In this document: positions 17,399 to 26,351 of the stretch, one piece after another
How positions within the stretch are numbered: position 1 is the stretch's first letter
Layout of the letters: every line of letters begins with the position of its first letter
Source: Pantanalinema sp. GBBB05
GTDB taxonomy: Bacteria > Cyanobacteriota > Cyanobacteriia > Leptolyngbyales > Leptolyngbyaceae
NCBI GenBank assembly: GCA_016743235.1
Contig: VRZD01000027.1
Span: 23,478 to 87,477, forward strand
Reading direction: 5' to 3'
DNA: 64,000 bases
Program-made: the position numbers and the translations under genes
Notes under the pieces: generated by a model
Seen by the model: the letters and a program-made list of their open reading frames with translations, nothing else
Databases searched by the model: none
Told to the model about the DNA's origin: nothing

Positions 17399-18478
17399 TT
17401 ACCGGGAAGCGTGTGGAGTTAGTTGTAGACGATCGCTGCTGACTGCGGCGGCTAAGGTGCGTAGCATTTCGGTTGTAGCGGCAAAATCAACACAACCATC
17501 GGTAATACTTTGACCGTACGTGAGTTGGGTGAGATCCTTGGGAATCCGTTGATTGCCAGCCACCAAATGGCTTTCAATCATTACCCCCATGATATGAGGT
17601 GAGCCTTCAGCAATTTGCTTAGCGACGTTTTGTAAGACAACAGGCTGTTGGCGATAGTCTTTGCCGGAATTGTCGTGACTGCAATCAATCATGACGCGAG
17701 CATTCAGCTCATGGTGATTGAGTTCAACAACTGCTTTCTCGATATAAGCAGCCGTGAAATTAGCGCCCTGCTTACCCCCTCGTAACACCAAATGACCATC
17801 TGGGTTTCCGGTCGTAGTGACGATACTAGCTAGCCCATGGGCATTAATGCCTAAAAAACGGTGAGGGTGACTAGCGGACAGCATGGCATTAATCGCAATG
17901 CCAAAACTACCATCTGTACCATTTTTGAAGCCGACGGGCATGGAAAGTCCCGATGCCATTTCACGGTGGGTTTGGCTTTCGGTGGTGCGAGCCCCGATCG
18001 CGGTCCAAGACACAACATCCGCAATATATTGAGGAATAATCGGATCCAGCAATTCGGTTGCTGCGGGTAACCCCATGTGAGCCAAATCGAGCAACAACTC
18101 ACGGGCGAGCCGCAATCCAGTATTAATGTCGTAACTGCCATCTAAATGGGGATCATTAATTAATCCCTTCCAACCGGTTGTAGTCCGAGGTTTCTCAAAA
18201 TAAACCCGCATGACAATTTCTAGCTGATCTGCCAGTTCCGAACGTAACCGTGCCAGTTTTTCACCATATTCATGCGCCGCTTGCACATCATGAATGGAAC
18301 AAGGTCCAACGATCACCAATACTCGCCGATCCTGCCCTTGCAGAATTTTGCGAATGCGATCGCGGGTGTCTGCCACCAAATCCGAGGCGGAGTCGGTCAT
18401 GGGTAGCTCACTGTGAATAAACGCCGGACTTAGCAATGGGCGAGTTTCAACAACGTGGAGATCAGAAGTTTTGTGCAT
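17399..18478 (-). CDS. 3-deoxy-7-phosphoheptulonate (DAHP) synthase, class I
   Basis: A 359-residue enzyme that condenses phosphoenolpyruvate and erythrose 4-phosphate, the first step of the shikimate pathway. It is of the AroF/G/H type: VIVGPCSIHDVQAAHEYGE near residue 55 and the PEP-binding KPRTTTGWKGLINDPHLDGS follow. GARTTESQTHREMASG and MIDCSHDNSGKDYRQQ give the metal and substrate residues. The length matches AroG-type feedback-regulated enzymes. Which aromatic amino acid inhibits it cannot be read. It is transcribed divergently from the FAD monooxygenase across about 200 bases. Confidence 0.95.
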   Translation of the reverse strand: MHKTSDLHVVETRPLLSPAFIHSELPMTDSASDLVADTRDRIRKILQGQDRRVLVIVGPCSIHDVQAAHEYGEKLARLRSELADQLEIVMRVYFEKPRTTTGWKGLINDPHLDGSYDINTGLRLARELLLDLAHMGLPAATELLDPIIPQYIADVVSWTAIGARTTESQTHREMASGLSMPVGFKNGTDGSFGIAINAMLSASHPHRFLGINAHGLASIVTTTGNPDGHLVLRGGKQGANFTAAYIEKAVVELNHHELNARVMIDCSHDNSGKDYRQQPVVLQNVAKQIAEGSPHIMGVMIESHLVAGNQRIPKDLTQLTYGQSITDGCVDFAATTEMLRTLAAAVSSDRLQLTPHASR

Positions 18479-18684
18479 ACAGTTTCAGGTGGAGGACTGG
18501 ACAGGCGACGTTCCCACTACAACAGGCAAAAAGTCTGCCCCTTGCAATTTTAGCGGGGAAGCGATTTTGTTCGCATTCGTCCATGACAATTTGCTACGGC
18601 TATCTGCTATCACTGCCGCACTTTTATCGCTCATGACAGTATTCTACAATCGATCGCATTCGAACTCTCGCAGCAGGTAACACC

Positions 18685-19995
18685 ATGAGGAAGCGAGTAG
18701 TAATTGTGGGTGCTGGTCCCAGTGGAGTACTGCTGGCTCATTACTTGTTGCACCATGGCGACCAGTACCAAATTGCCTTATACGATCGCCGGAGTGATCC
18801 CCGTCAAACCGCTTTTTCGACCGCCAGAACCTTTCCGATTTCGTTGAACGATCGGGGTATGAATGCCTTAAAGCCAATTCCTGGGGTGGAAGCCGGGATT
18901 GATGCTGTGAGTGTGAAGATGGTGGGGACAGTGTTTCACCAAACAAATGGACAACGGCGTGAGACTAAACGCCAGAAGCCCTTGATCACCCTCGATCGCA
19001 CCCAGTTAGTCATCGTCTTGTTGGAACAGTTGGCACAATTTCAGCCCGATCCACGCCTGACGATTCGATTTAATTGCCAGTGCACTGAGCTGGATCTGGC
19101 GACAAAAACCGCCAAGTTTCAAGCGGTAGACTCAGACTCGCCTGAAACCTTTACCGTTGAGTACGACTTACTGATTGGGGCAGATGGAGCAAATTCCGTT
19201 GTTCGAGAGCAACTACTGGCAAGCAATCAAATCGAGGTGGAACAGAGCTATGTACCCAATGCCTATAAATCGATCGTGCTGCCTCCACCTGATCCCAAAC
19301 TAGGGATCGAATTAGAACCAAATAAAATCCAGACTTGGCGAACTTCCGACGGCACATTGGTGATGTTACTTCACCAACGAGACAACGCCTTAAGTGGGGT
19401 AATTCTGTTTCCCTACCAACGCAATCCGATGAGCGATCGCACCACTCCAGAAGCACTGCTTCAGTTTTTTCAAGAGCGGTTTGCGGAAGTAGGACAAATG
19501 ATGTCGATCCAGGATGCCGCCGCCCTTCTAGAGCATCCCGTCGCCCGAGTGCTCACAATTCGCTGTAACCGTTATCACTATGGCGATAGTGTCTTAATTA
19601 TTGGTGATGCCGCTCATGCAGTGTCACCAGCTCTAGGACAAGGGTGCAATTCGGCATTAGAAGATGTCGTGATTCTAAATAATTTGCTCCAGGAATATGG
19701 GGATGATTTGGGACAGGCGATCGCCCAGTTTACGGAGCGTCGCTTAACCGATGCCCATGCCTTAACTGAAATTAGCAATAATGCTTTCCCAACCACTTCT
19801 AGATTATTTATTGAGTTTGTGTTGAGAGAACAGTTAGCTAAATTCCTGCATCAACTATTTCCTAAAACGTTTTCACCTCCCTTAACAGAATTAGTGTTTG
19901 ACAGTACCGTACCGTACTCACAGATTCTTAGTTCCTATCGGGGGTGGATTGCTAAAGTTAAGCGCGCGAATGAACAGTTTTTCAATCACTCGTAG
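18685..19995 (+). CDS. FAD-dependent monooxygenase, kynurenine 3-monooxygenase-like
   Basis: A 436-residue group A flavoprotein monooxygenase. The dinucleotide motif VVIVGAGPSGVLLAHYLL is at residue 5, the DG motif LIGADGANSVVREQLL near 163, and the FAD-ribityl motif GDAAHAVSPALGQGCNSALE near 308. The early segment RTFPISLNDRGMNAL resembles kynurenine 3-monooxygenase, but substrate specificity is unproven and no other kynurenine-pathway gene is nearby. The last 100 residues lack a clear transmembrane anchor. The gene stands alone. Confidence 0.85.
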   Translation: MRKRVVIVGAGPSGVLLAHYLLHHGDQYQIALYDRRSDPRQTAFSTARTFPISLNDRGMNALKPIPGVEAGIDAVSVKMVGTVFHQTNGQRRETKRQKPLITLDRTQLVIVLLEQLAQFQPDPRLTIRFNCQCTELDLATKTAKFQAVDSDSPETFTVEYDLLIGADGANSVVREQLLASNQIEVEQSYVPNAYKSIVLPPPDPKLGIELEPNKIQTWRTSDGTLVMLLHQRDNALSGVILFPYQRNPMSDRTTPEALLQFFQERFAEVGQMMSIQDAAALLEHPVARVLTIRCNRYHYGDSVLIIGDAAHAVSPALGQGCNSALEDVVILNNLLQEYGDDLGQAIAQFTERRLTDAHALTEISNNAFPTTSRLFIEFVLREQLAKFLHQLFPKTFSPPLTELVFDSTVPYSQILSSYRGWIAKVKRANEQFFNHS

Positions 19996-20129
19996 GAATC
20001 AACCTAACCAAGGTATGAGTTATGGAATGGTGAAATTTAACCGTCAAGTCCACTCTATTACTGATATTTATACCGTCATAGTGAGCCCATTCATATATTT
20101 GTGGCTTGATAAGATGATTGAGCACTAAC

Positions 20130-20576
20130 CTAGCGAGTGCCAATCGTTTCTAATTCACGATAACTATCGACTGAATTCACCGCTTTAGCACTAGCCAGAT
20201 TGAGCGGGTCGGCTTCGCTCAGTTCTGGTTCAGTTGTTTGTAAATGTTGTTCTAACAACGCTAAGTTCCGAATATTGGATTTAAAGAAGGCATCAAACAA
20301 ATCCCCAATTAACGGCACTGTACCCACGATCGCTTCTAATCCAATATTAAAGATCATCCAGCCTAGTACATTAGCTGGTAAACGAAATCGAGCCGCTAAA
20401 AAAATCAAGTAGGCAGAAAAACCGGTATCAATTAAGTCACCGGCTCCTGGAACTAACCCAATAATTGGGTCAATCCCGATCCGAAACTTAGTGCCAGGAA
20501 TCCGAATAGCTGAGTCCATCAGGCGACTCAGTTTGCGAATGCGATTAAGCGTAGCTAGTCGTTCAACAGTATTCAT
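20130..20576 (-). CDS. DUF4112 domain membrane protein
   Basis: A 148-residue protein. The N-terminal segment LRKLSRLMDSAIRIPGT-like region (read RKLSRLMDSAIRIPGTKFRI) is the family hallmark. It is followed by a glycine-rich IDPIIGLVPGAGDLIDT and its near-repeat VGTVPLIGDLFDAFFKSNIR. Two hydrophobic stretches (FSAYLIFLAARF, VLGWMIFNIGLEAIV) suggest membrane association. The function of DUF4112 is not known. It ends 135 bases from the converging FAD monooxygenase and is divergent from the following plus-strand pair. Confidence 0.88.
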   Translation of the reverse strand: MNTVERLATLNRIRKLSRLMDSAIRIPGTKFRIGIDPIIGLVPGAGDLIDTGFSAYLIFLAARFRLPANVLGWMIFNIGLEAIVGTVPLIGDLFDAFFKSNIRNLALLEQHLQTTEPELSEADPLNLASAKAVNSVDSYRELETIGTR

Positions 20577-20722
20577 AATTTAATATCCTGCCACAAATAT
20601 AACCCGACCATCCTATATCGGAAGGCAGGAAAAAATTCAATCCGAATACAGACGTTTTTTCAGCAGTTTAACCTTACAGTAAAAGACTCCAGAGTGCCGG
20701 ATGTAACCTAAGAGTAATTTTT

Positions 20723-21331
20723 ATGGGAAAGAAGAAAAAGTCTAAGAAGACTGCCAGTAAAAAACAAAAACAACAGCAACCATCTGGTCAGATCAATATA
20801 TTGGGCACTGATGTTGGTAAGCTAGGCACAGCTCTAGCCGGTGTCGTAGCCGGAGAGATTGCCCAAGTTGTGATTGCCAAAATTGTCGAATCTACCCGGA
20901 ATAGTGGCAAATTAAGTGACATTAGTAGTTCATTGCAAGAGGCTACTACTACGGCAAAGCAAGCTGCGGTTGAGGGCACACCGTCGGTAGAGGGTGCAGT
21001 GGATGTGGTGAAAGAAGTGGCTGAGGCACTAAAACCAGCTGTGGCTAAAGTCATCGAGATTGTCAGCGATCGCATTGATGCGACGACAAATTCGGTAGAA
21101 ACGGTGGCAACTGACTCGCTCAATCATGCCCAAGCCAGTGTTGCTCATCATCCCATTCAAGGGGGCGTGGAAGATCTGAAACCCGTTATGACAAATGTGA
21201 TTGATGTCGTCGGCGATCGGGCAAGTAAAACAAAACAGAACTTTGAAGACACTGCCTTAGACACGATCGATGCCGCTAAAAAAGCCCTGGAAAAGGCGAA
21301 ATCAGGCAAGAAGAAAAGTAAGAAGTCTTAA
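20723..21331 (+). CDS. Lys-rich-ended helical protein (202 aa), first of a two-gene pair
   Basis: Both ends are strings of lysines (MGKKKKSKKTASKKQKQQQ and KSGKKKSKKS). The middle is Ala/Val-rich helix. Residues about 33-55 (GKLGTALAGVVAGEIAQVVI) could insert into a membrane. Two similar segments, EALKPAVAKVIEIVSDRID and EDLKPVMTNVIDVVGDRAS, form an internal repeat. The ATG start follows an A/T-rich leader. The next gene begins two bases after its stop, so the two are surely coexpressed. No known family is recognised. Confidence 0.75.
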   Translation: MGKKKKSKKTASKKQKQQQPSGQINILGTDVGKLGTALAGVVAGEIAQVVIAKIVESTRNSGKLSDISSSLQEATTTAKQAAVEGTPSVEGAVDVVKEVAEALKPAVAKVIEIVSDRIDATTNSVETVATDSLNHAQASVAHHPIQGGVEDLKPVMTNVIDVVGDRASKTKQNFEDTALDTIDAAKKALEKAKSGKKKSKKS

Positions 21332-21333
21332 CG

Positions 21334-23694
21334 ATGGTCAATTCTCATCCATCTCTGATCATGACGTTAGTAGTAGGGCTGTTAGTGGCTTTCGCCCTAC
21401 AACTGCTGTTAGCCAATCTGGGACTTGCGGCTGGAATTACCTTATTAGGCAAGGATTCATCAGCTGTTGAGGCTCAAGCAAGTGACTATGAGCCACCCAG
21501 CGAGGAGCACAACCACCGCAATATTGGCTTTCTTCTGGGATGTGCGACTCTTGCCAGCGTCAATTTAGCGCTGTTTACAGCCTGTTTTTTGGCAGTCAGA
21601 CTCAGCTTGGCAGCGGATGCTTTGACGGGTGCTGTTTTAGGGATGGTAATCTGGTCTGCTTACCTGTTGCTGCTAGTTTGGCTAGGGTCATCCGCGATCG
21701 GAGTTTTACTCGGTTCTATCAGCGAAGTGATTGGTCTAGGATGGCAGGGGTTGCGAACGATTATCCAGTTTATTTTAGGACGTCAACCAGAGGCGATCGA
21801 GAGCCGTTTACAGCAACAAATTACGGCTGAATTGGCAATGATCCGCGAGACTCAACAGGCTTTGAATGCAGCGAATCTAGATAGTTTACAAACCTTACTG
21901 AAACCGGCATTAACCTCAGGAGAAGTTACTCCCCCTTCCCAACCCAATCTTGATGCTGAGATACTGAATTTTCTCAAATCTGCTCAGGCGAATGAATTGA
22001 CCTTAGAGGCACTCGATCGACGATTGCAGCAATTAGAACACCATCCAGAACCTGAGCAGGCTAACTCATGGGCACTGGATGTCAAGCCATTACTACGCGC
22101 AGTTCGTAGCCGCGTTGATCTGTCTGATTTAGATGTGGAACGAGTGATCAATTATATTCGCGAGTTTCCCCAGCAAATTGGTGAAACAGTAGACAAAATT
22201 AGTGAATTTATTCTACCAAAACAGACTATTCAAGATGACGTAGAAGAGTTTTTACTCACTACCGATCTGGCACAACTGCATCGTAAACGGCTGAAATCAG
22301 AATTTACCTCAGTGATTTATGATGCTGAAGCGGATCCTTACTTGGTATCCCAACAGCTATCCCAGCTTACCCCGGATCAGCTAACAGCAATGCTGCAACA
22401 GCGAACGGATCTCTCGGTGAAGAAACTCACTAAGATAGTCGATCGCTTAGAAGTAGTACGGCAAGAAGTATTAGAAACGGTTAACACACAGATAGCGCAA
22501 ATTCGGTTTCAGGCAATTAATCAACCCATCGTGGACTATCTCCGCACAGCAGCACTAACTGATTTCAAGCCCAAACAAATCCACAAGCAACTCAAACGCC
22601 ACTTAGAACAATCCCCTACAGCCATCGATGAGTGGACTGTACAATTACAGCATCTCAAGCGAGAGTTTCTGAGTCAGCCATTGATGGAGCGAGAAGATCT
22701 TGATTCCGAGACTGTAGAACACGTACTAGTACAGTTGGAAGGGAGTCGCGATCGCCTGATTACAGAAATCCAAGAGCTACAAACTCAGGTGCAAGCGGAA
22801 GCTGAAATCCTATGGCAGGATTGGCTAAACTACTTGAGCCAGAGTTCAGAAAAGCTAAATACCCAGAATATTAAGCGACAGTTAAAGACGTTACTCAAAG
22901 CCGCTAAGGTGGCGCCTAGCCTAGTGAAGCCTTATTTACCAGGCTACGATCGCAGCGTGATCGAGCAACAGCTAACTTACCGGGAAGACCTAACAGCCAA
23001 GCAAATTCAGCAAGTGAGCGATCGCGTTGAAAAGGTTTGGCAAACTATATTTACACCGTCCGACCTACCTCAACCGACTATTTCTAGTCTTGCCGATCGC
23101 ATCACGCAAACATTAACCGATTATTTGCAACAAACGGTACAACAAAGTGACCTAACGTCCTTGGATCTGTCTACAGTACAACAGGATCTCCTCCAGTTGG
23201 TGAAGTCGCTCTCAGTGCCCACAGGAGTTTCATCCCTCCTAACCTTAGTAGATTGGCAACAGGTCATCCGCCAGATCACTGAGCAAAAACGCCTGCCTGC
23301 TGCTGATACGACTCAATTCATTCAGATTCTTCAGCAAGCAATTTATTCTATCAGTAAACCACCTCGACGCTGGGCAATCAGGGCGCAGGCTGCCATTCAA
23401 GATACTGCCGTAGATTCTATGCTCAAACTGAGCGCTGAACTACCGGAAGCTGTGATGCAGCACGTTGACCAAACGCGATCGCACTTAGTTCAGCAGGTAG
23501 AACAATTGCAACTCCAGGCACAGCAACGAGTCGATCTGCTGAAACACCAAGCTCAACAACAAATGGAAATGGCGCGTAAAACCGCTGTTACGGCTGCCTG
23601 GTGGCTATTTAGTACAGCGCTAACGTCCCTCATTACATCTGCGATCGCCGGTTTTCTAGCTGCCACCCAATTTACACCAGTACTGATGCCTTAG
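21334..23694 (+). CDS. large membrane-anchored protein with repeated helical modules (786 aa)
   Basis: The N-terminus has hydrophobic helices near residues 9-35, 65-90 and 95-130, and a final helix near 757-780 (TAAWWLFSTALTSLITSA). Between them, about 600 residues are helical and Gln/Leu-rich. They include repeated modules with the phrase RxDLS-x-KxLTKIVDRLE, seen as LQQRTDLSVKKLTKIVDRLE, REDLDSETVEHVLVQLE and YREDLTAKQIQQVSDRVE. It resembles a scaffold or tether rather than an enzyme. It starts two bases after the Lys-rich gene and overlaps the converging Mut7-C gene by 23 bases. Function unknown. Confidence 0.8.
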   Translation: MVNSHPSLIMTLVVGLLVAFALQLLLANLGLAAGITLLGKDSSAVEAQASDYEPPSEEHNHRNIGFLLGCATLASVNLALFTACFLAVRLSLAADALTGAVLGMVIWSAYLLLLVWLGSSAIGVLLGSISEVIGLGWQGLRTIIQFILGRQPEAIESRLQQQITAELAMIRETQQALNAANLDSLQTLLKPALTSGEVTPPSQPNLDAEILNFLKSAQANELTLEALDRRLQQLEHHPEPEQANSWALDVKPLLRAVRSRVDLSDLDVERVINYIREFPQQIGETVDKISEFILPKQTIQDDVEEFLLTTDLAQLHRKRLKSEFTSVIYDAEADPYLVSQQLSQLTPDQLTAMLQQRTDLSVKKLTKIVDRLEVVRQEVLETVNTQIAQIRFQAINQPIVDYLRTAALTDFKPKQIHKQLKRHLEQSPTAIDEWTVQLQHLKREFLSQPLMEREDLDSETVEHVLVQLEGSRDRLITEIQELQTQVQAEAEILWQDWLNYLSQSSEKLNTQNIKRQLKTLLKAAKVAPSLVKPYLPGYDRSVIEQQLTYREDLTAKQIQQVSDRVEKVWQTIFTPSDLPQPTISSLADRITQTLTDYLQQTVQQSDLTSLDLSTVQQDLLQLVKSLSVPTGVSSLLTLVDWQQVIRQITEQKRLPAADTTQFIQILQQAIYSISKPPRRWAIRAQAAIQDTAVDSMLKLSAELPEAVMQHVDQTRSHLVQQVEQLQLQAQQRVDLLKHQAQQQMEMARKTAVTAAWWLFSTALTSLITSAIAGFLAATQFTPVLMP

Positions 23695-24433
23695 CGGCCT
23701 GTCGCACTCGATCGACAAACTGTTGGAGGCGTTGATAATGCGTTCCTTTCCAATAGATTTGACCACACGTTTGACATTGGAAAAACTCATCATAATACTG
23801 CTGAGTCAATGGTTCTAATTGCTCATGAATAGTCACCTTATCCACTAACTTTAGTTCACCACTGCACCGTAAACAGCGGGTCATAGGGGCGATTGCCTCA
23901 AATAGCTCAAACCGTTGTAAAACCTCTACAACTTGGCTATAAACTTCATGATGCCGAACTAAATAGCCATAAGTGACCACTCGCCGTTTGAGCAAGCCGC
24001 GATCCTGAGTTAATAGAATTCGATCGTCTCGACTAGAAATTTCGGCTAATTGCTGATCATCTGCCTGATTGTGATACCAGGTATCAAATCCTAGTAGCCG
24101 TAAAGAAGTTGCTAATTTGCCTAAATGGACATCAGCAACAAACCGGAAAGGGCGGGGAAACCTGGGACGAACTCGGGTAACAGATGAAACATCTAAAGTA
24201 GTAAACGCTGGATAGACGCTAACTCGATCGTTCGCTTGAATTAAATAGTCAAAATCAACAGATTCACCATTCACCAGAATTAAATCAACTTCTGGATGTG
24301 GCACTCCTAAAGCTTCGATCGCATCCTTGATTGATCCAGCCGTTTTGAAAGCATAAAGAATCGTAGTTTGCCGTCTATCTGGAGATAGAAAATCTTTGAG
24401 AGTGCCATAAAACCGAAAGTAAGCTTGGTTCAT
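23672..24433 (-). CDS. Mut7-C RNase-like domain protein with N-terminal ubiquitin-like fold
   Basis: A 253-residue two-domain protein. Residues 1-85 resemble the Ub-Mut7C beta-grasp domain (YFRFYGTLKDFLSPDRR, DLILVNGESVDFDYLIQAND). Residues 95-250 are Mut7-C, a PIN-fold relative: FVADVHLGKLATSLRLLGFD, DRILLTQDRGLLKRR and a zinc ribbon of two CxxC pairs (TRCLRC and CQTCG). The conserved aspartates of the PIN-like site are present. RNase activity is predicted for the family, not shown here. The gene is six bases from malQ on the same strand. Confidence 0.9.
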   Translation of the reverse strand: MNQAYFRFYGTLKDFLSPDRRQTTILYAFKTAGSIKDAIEALGVPHPEVDLILVNGESVDFDYLIQANDRVSVYPAFTTLDVSSVTRVRPRFPRPFRFVADVHLGKLATSLRLLGFDTWYHNQADDQQLAEISSRDDRILLTQDRGLLKRRVVTYGYLVRHHEVYSQVVEVLQRFELFEAIAPMTRCLRCSGELKLVDKVTIHEQLEPLTQQYYDEFFQCQTCGQIYWKGTHYQRLQQFVDRVRQAAKASVLV

Positions 24434-24439
24434 GGTGAA

Positions 24440-25954
24440 TCAACGACTATAGAGTTTGGTCAGAGATAATAATCTTTGGCTCAAGGCTTCAGTCAGAAGA
24501 TTAGCATCTTGATAACGCCAACGCCAGTTCCCAGCATATTGGCTCGGGTCATTCATTCTGGCACGACCATCTAATCCTAAAATATCTTGCAGGGGAATAA
24601 TTGCTAGATTAGCAACAGAAGCGAGCGCTGTACGAATTAAGACCCAATGAATCTCTTGAATCTCGTTAGCACTGCGATAACCCAAATATTGAGCTAAAAA
24701 CTGCTGTTCGGATGAACTTGCCGTTGCCCACCATCCGATCGCCGTATCATTGTCATGAGTTCCCGAATACACAACGGAATTTTTCGGGTAATGGTGAGGT
24801 AAATGAACACTACTCGCATCTTCACTAAAAGCGAACATGAGAATGCGCATGCCGGGGAACTCAAAGCGATCGCGGAGGGCTTCGACTTCGGGGGTAATAA
24901 TCCCTAAGTCTTCTGCCAAAATTGGTAAATTCCCCAGAGTTGCCCCTAAAGTAGTGAAAAATTCTTCACCCGGGGCTTTTACCCATTCCCCATTCATGGC
25001 TGTGGTTTCGCCAGCCGGAACTTGCCAATACGCTTCAAAGCCCCGGAAATGATCGACTCGAACTAAATCGACATATTGCAACGTCGCTTTAAATCGCTTA
25101 ATCCACCAATCGAAGTTCGTCGCCTGCGATCGCTCCCAGGCATACACGGGATTGCCCCACAATTGACCTGTAGCACTAAAATAATCTGGTGGCACACCCG
25201 CAATATAAGCCGGAGCTAAGGTTTGGGGGTCAAGTTTGAACAAGTCAGGATTTGCCCAAACATCAGCGCTATTATGACAAACATAAATCGACACATCGCC
25301 AATAATTTTGATCTGTTTCTGATTGGCGTAAGCTCGTAAATTCGACCATTGTTGAAAGAATTTGAACTGAAGAAATCGCTGAAATTGGATGCGATCGTGT
25401 AAGGCGATCATCTGTGCTTGTAAGGCTGCGGGTTCTCGCCGGGCAATCTCGGGTGACCACTCATGCCAACTTTTACCAGCATTCGCTTCCAGTAATGCCA
25501 TGAACAGCACAAAGTCATCCAACCACCAGGCTTGCTCCTGGCAAAAGCGGTCAAAGGCGGTTTTCTGTTCGTCCGTGAGAGCCGTTTGGAACCGCTCAAA
25601 GGCTAATTGCAACAATGCATACTTGTGTGGGATGACGCGCTCAAATTCCACTCGATCGGCTTGGCTAGACGAGAGCGGGACTAATTCCTCTGGCTGAATC
25701 AATCCTTCTGTAACCAGTTGTTCCAAACTAATCAACAAAGGATTGCCAGCAAAGGCACTGAAATTCATCGTGTAGGGTGAATGTTCGTATCCAGTAGGTC
25801 CCAATGGCAACACCTGCCACGCTGTTTGACCACTCCGTTCTAAAAAATCAACGAACTGATAAGCCGATCGACCTAAATCCCCGATGCCATGCGGACTGGG
25901 CAATGAGGTCGGGTGTAGTAGCACTCCACTTGCACGTTGAAAACTCATAGGCAT
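24440..25954 (-). CDS. malQ: 4-alpha-glucanotransferase (GH77, amylomaltase)
   Basis: About 504 residues from the ATG at 25954 (MPMSFQRASGVLLHPTSLPS). The upstream extension to 26017 is a hydrophobic, non-family sequence and is probably not translated. GH77 signatures are all present: the nucleophile in DLVRVDHFRGFEAYW, the acid/base in ILAEDLGIITPEVE and the third acid in SGTHDNDTAIGWW. The enzyme transfers maltooligosaccharide units during glycogen and maltose metabolism. It is divergent from the treS-maltokinase gene across about 400 bases, which suggests shared alpha-glucan metabolism. An ATG at 25948 is an equally good start. Confidence 0.95.
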   Translation of the reverse strand: MPMSFQRASGVLLHPTSLPSPHGIGDLGRSAYQFVDFLERSGQTAWQVLPLGPTGYEHSPYTMNFSAFAGNPLLISLEQLVTEGLIQPEELVPLSSSQADRVEFERVIPHKYALLQLAFERFQTALTDEQKTAFDRFCQEQAWWLDDFVLFMALLEANAGKSWHEWSPEIARREPAALQAQMIALHDRIQFQRFLQFKFFQQWSNLRAYANQKQIKIIGDVSIYVCHNSADVWANPDLFKLDPQTLAPAYIAGVPPDYFSATGQLWGNPVYAWERSQATNFDWWIKRFKATLQYVDLVRVDHFRGFEAYWQVPAGETTAMNGEWVKAPGEEFFTTLGATLGNLPILAEDLGIITPEVEALRDRFEFPGMRILMFAFSEDASSVHLPHHYPKNSVVYSGTHDNDTAIGWWATASSSEQQFLAQYLGYRSANEIQEIHWVLIRTALASVANLAIIPLQDILGLDGRARMNDPSQYAGNWRWRYQDANLLTEALSQRLLSLTKLYSR

Positions 25955-26351
25955 GAATGAACCAATGGCAATTAACACGAAAATGTTGGCGATCGTTCTT
26001 AGAATAACCGCCAACACCCATACTCAACCGTAGAAACTTAAAATTAGCAATACTAAAGTAACTATCAGATGGTAACTACTATTTACTCGTCTGAACTAAA
26101 CTTCAACCGAGGTACTATCGCCTTTACTTACAGCTTTAGTATGAGTAAATTGTGATGAAATGTACTTCTCCCTCAGAGAGAATAGAGCTTAGTAGCAGTT
26201 CTATCGCTGGATAGAATTCTCTTAGCTAACTGAATAATTCTACGATTCCGGGGTTAATCGACCTGCGACTCTTACCTACGTTGGATGGTAAACCCTAAGA
26301 TTTCAGCTATTTTGTTAGCGAAACAAAATCTCAGCGTGGGTAGGATTGATT
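25955..26351. other. divergent intergenic region between malQ and treS-maltokinase
   Basis: About 400 bases of AT-rich DNA without a credible gene. It probably holds the divergent promoters of the two alpha-glucan genes. I see the sequence GGGTAGG just before the treS start, and no clear operator, riboswitch or terminator. Confidence 0.4.

Noticed and set aside
26346..26351. TTG at 26346 as treS start
   Set aside because: The ribosome binding site would touch this codon; the TTG at 26352 has normal spacing.
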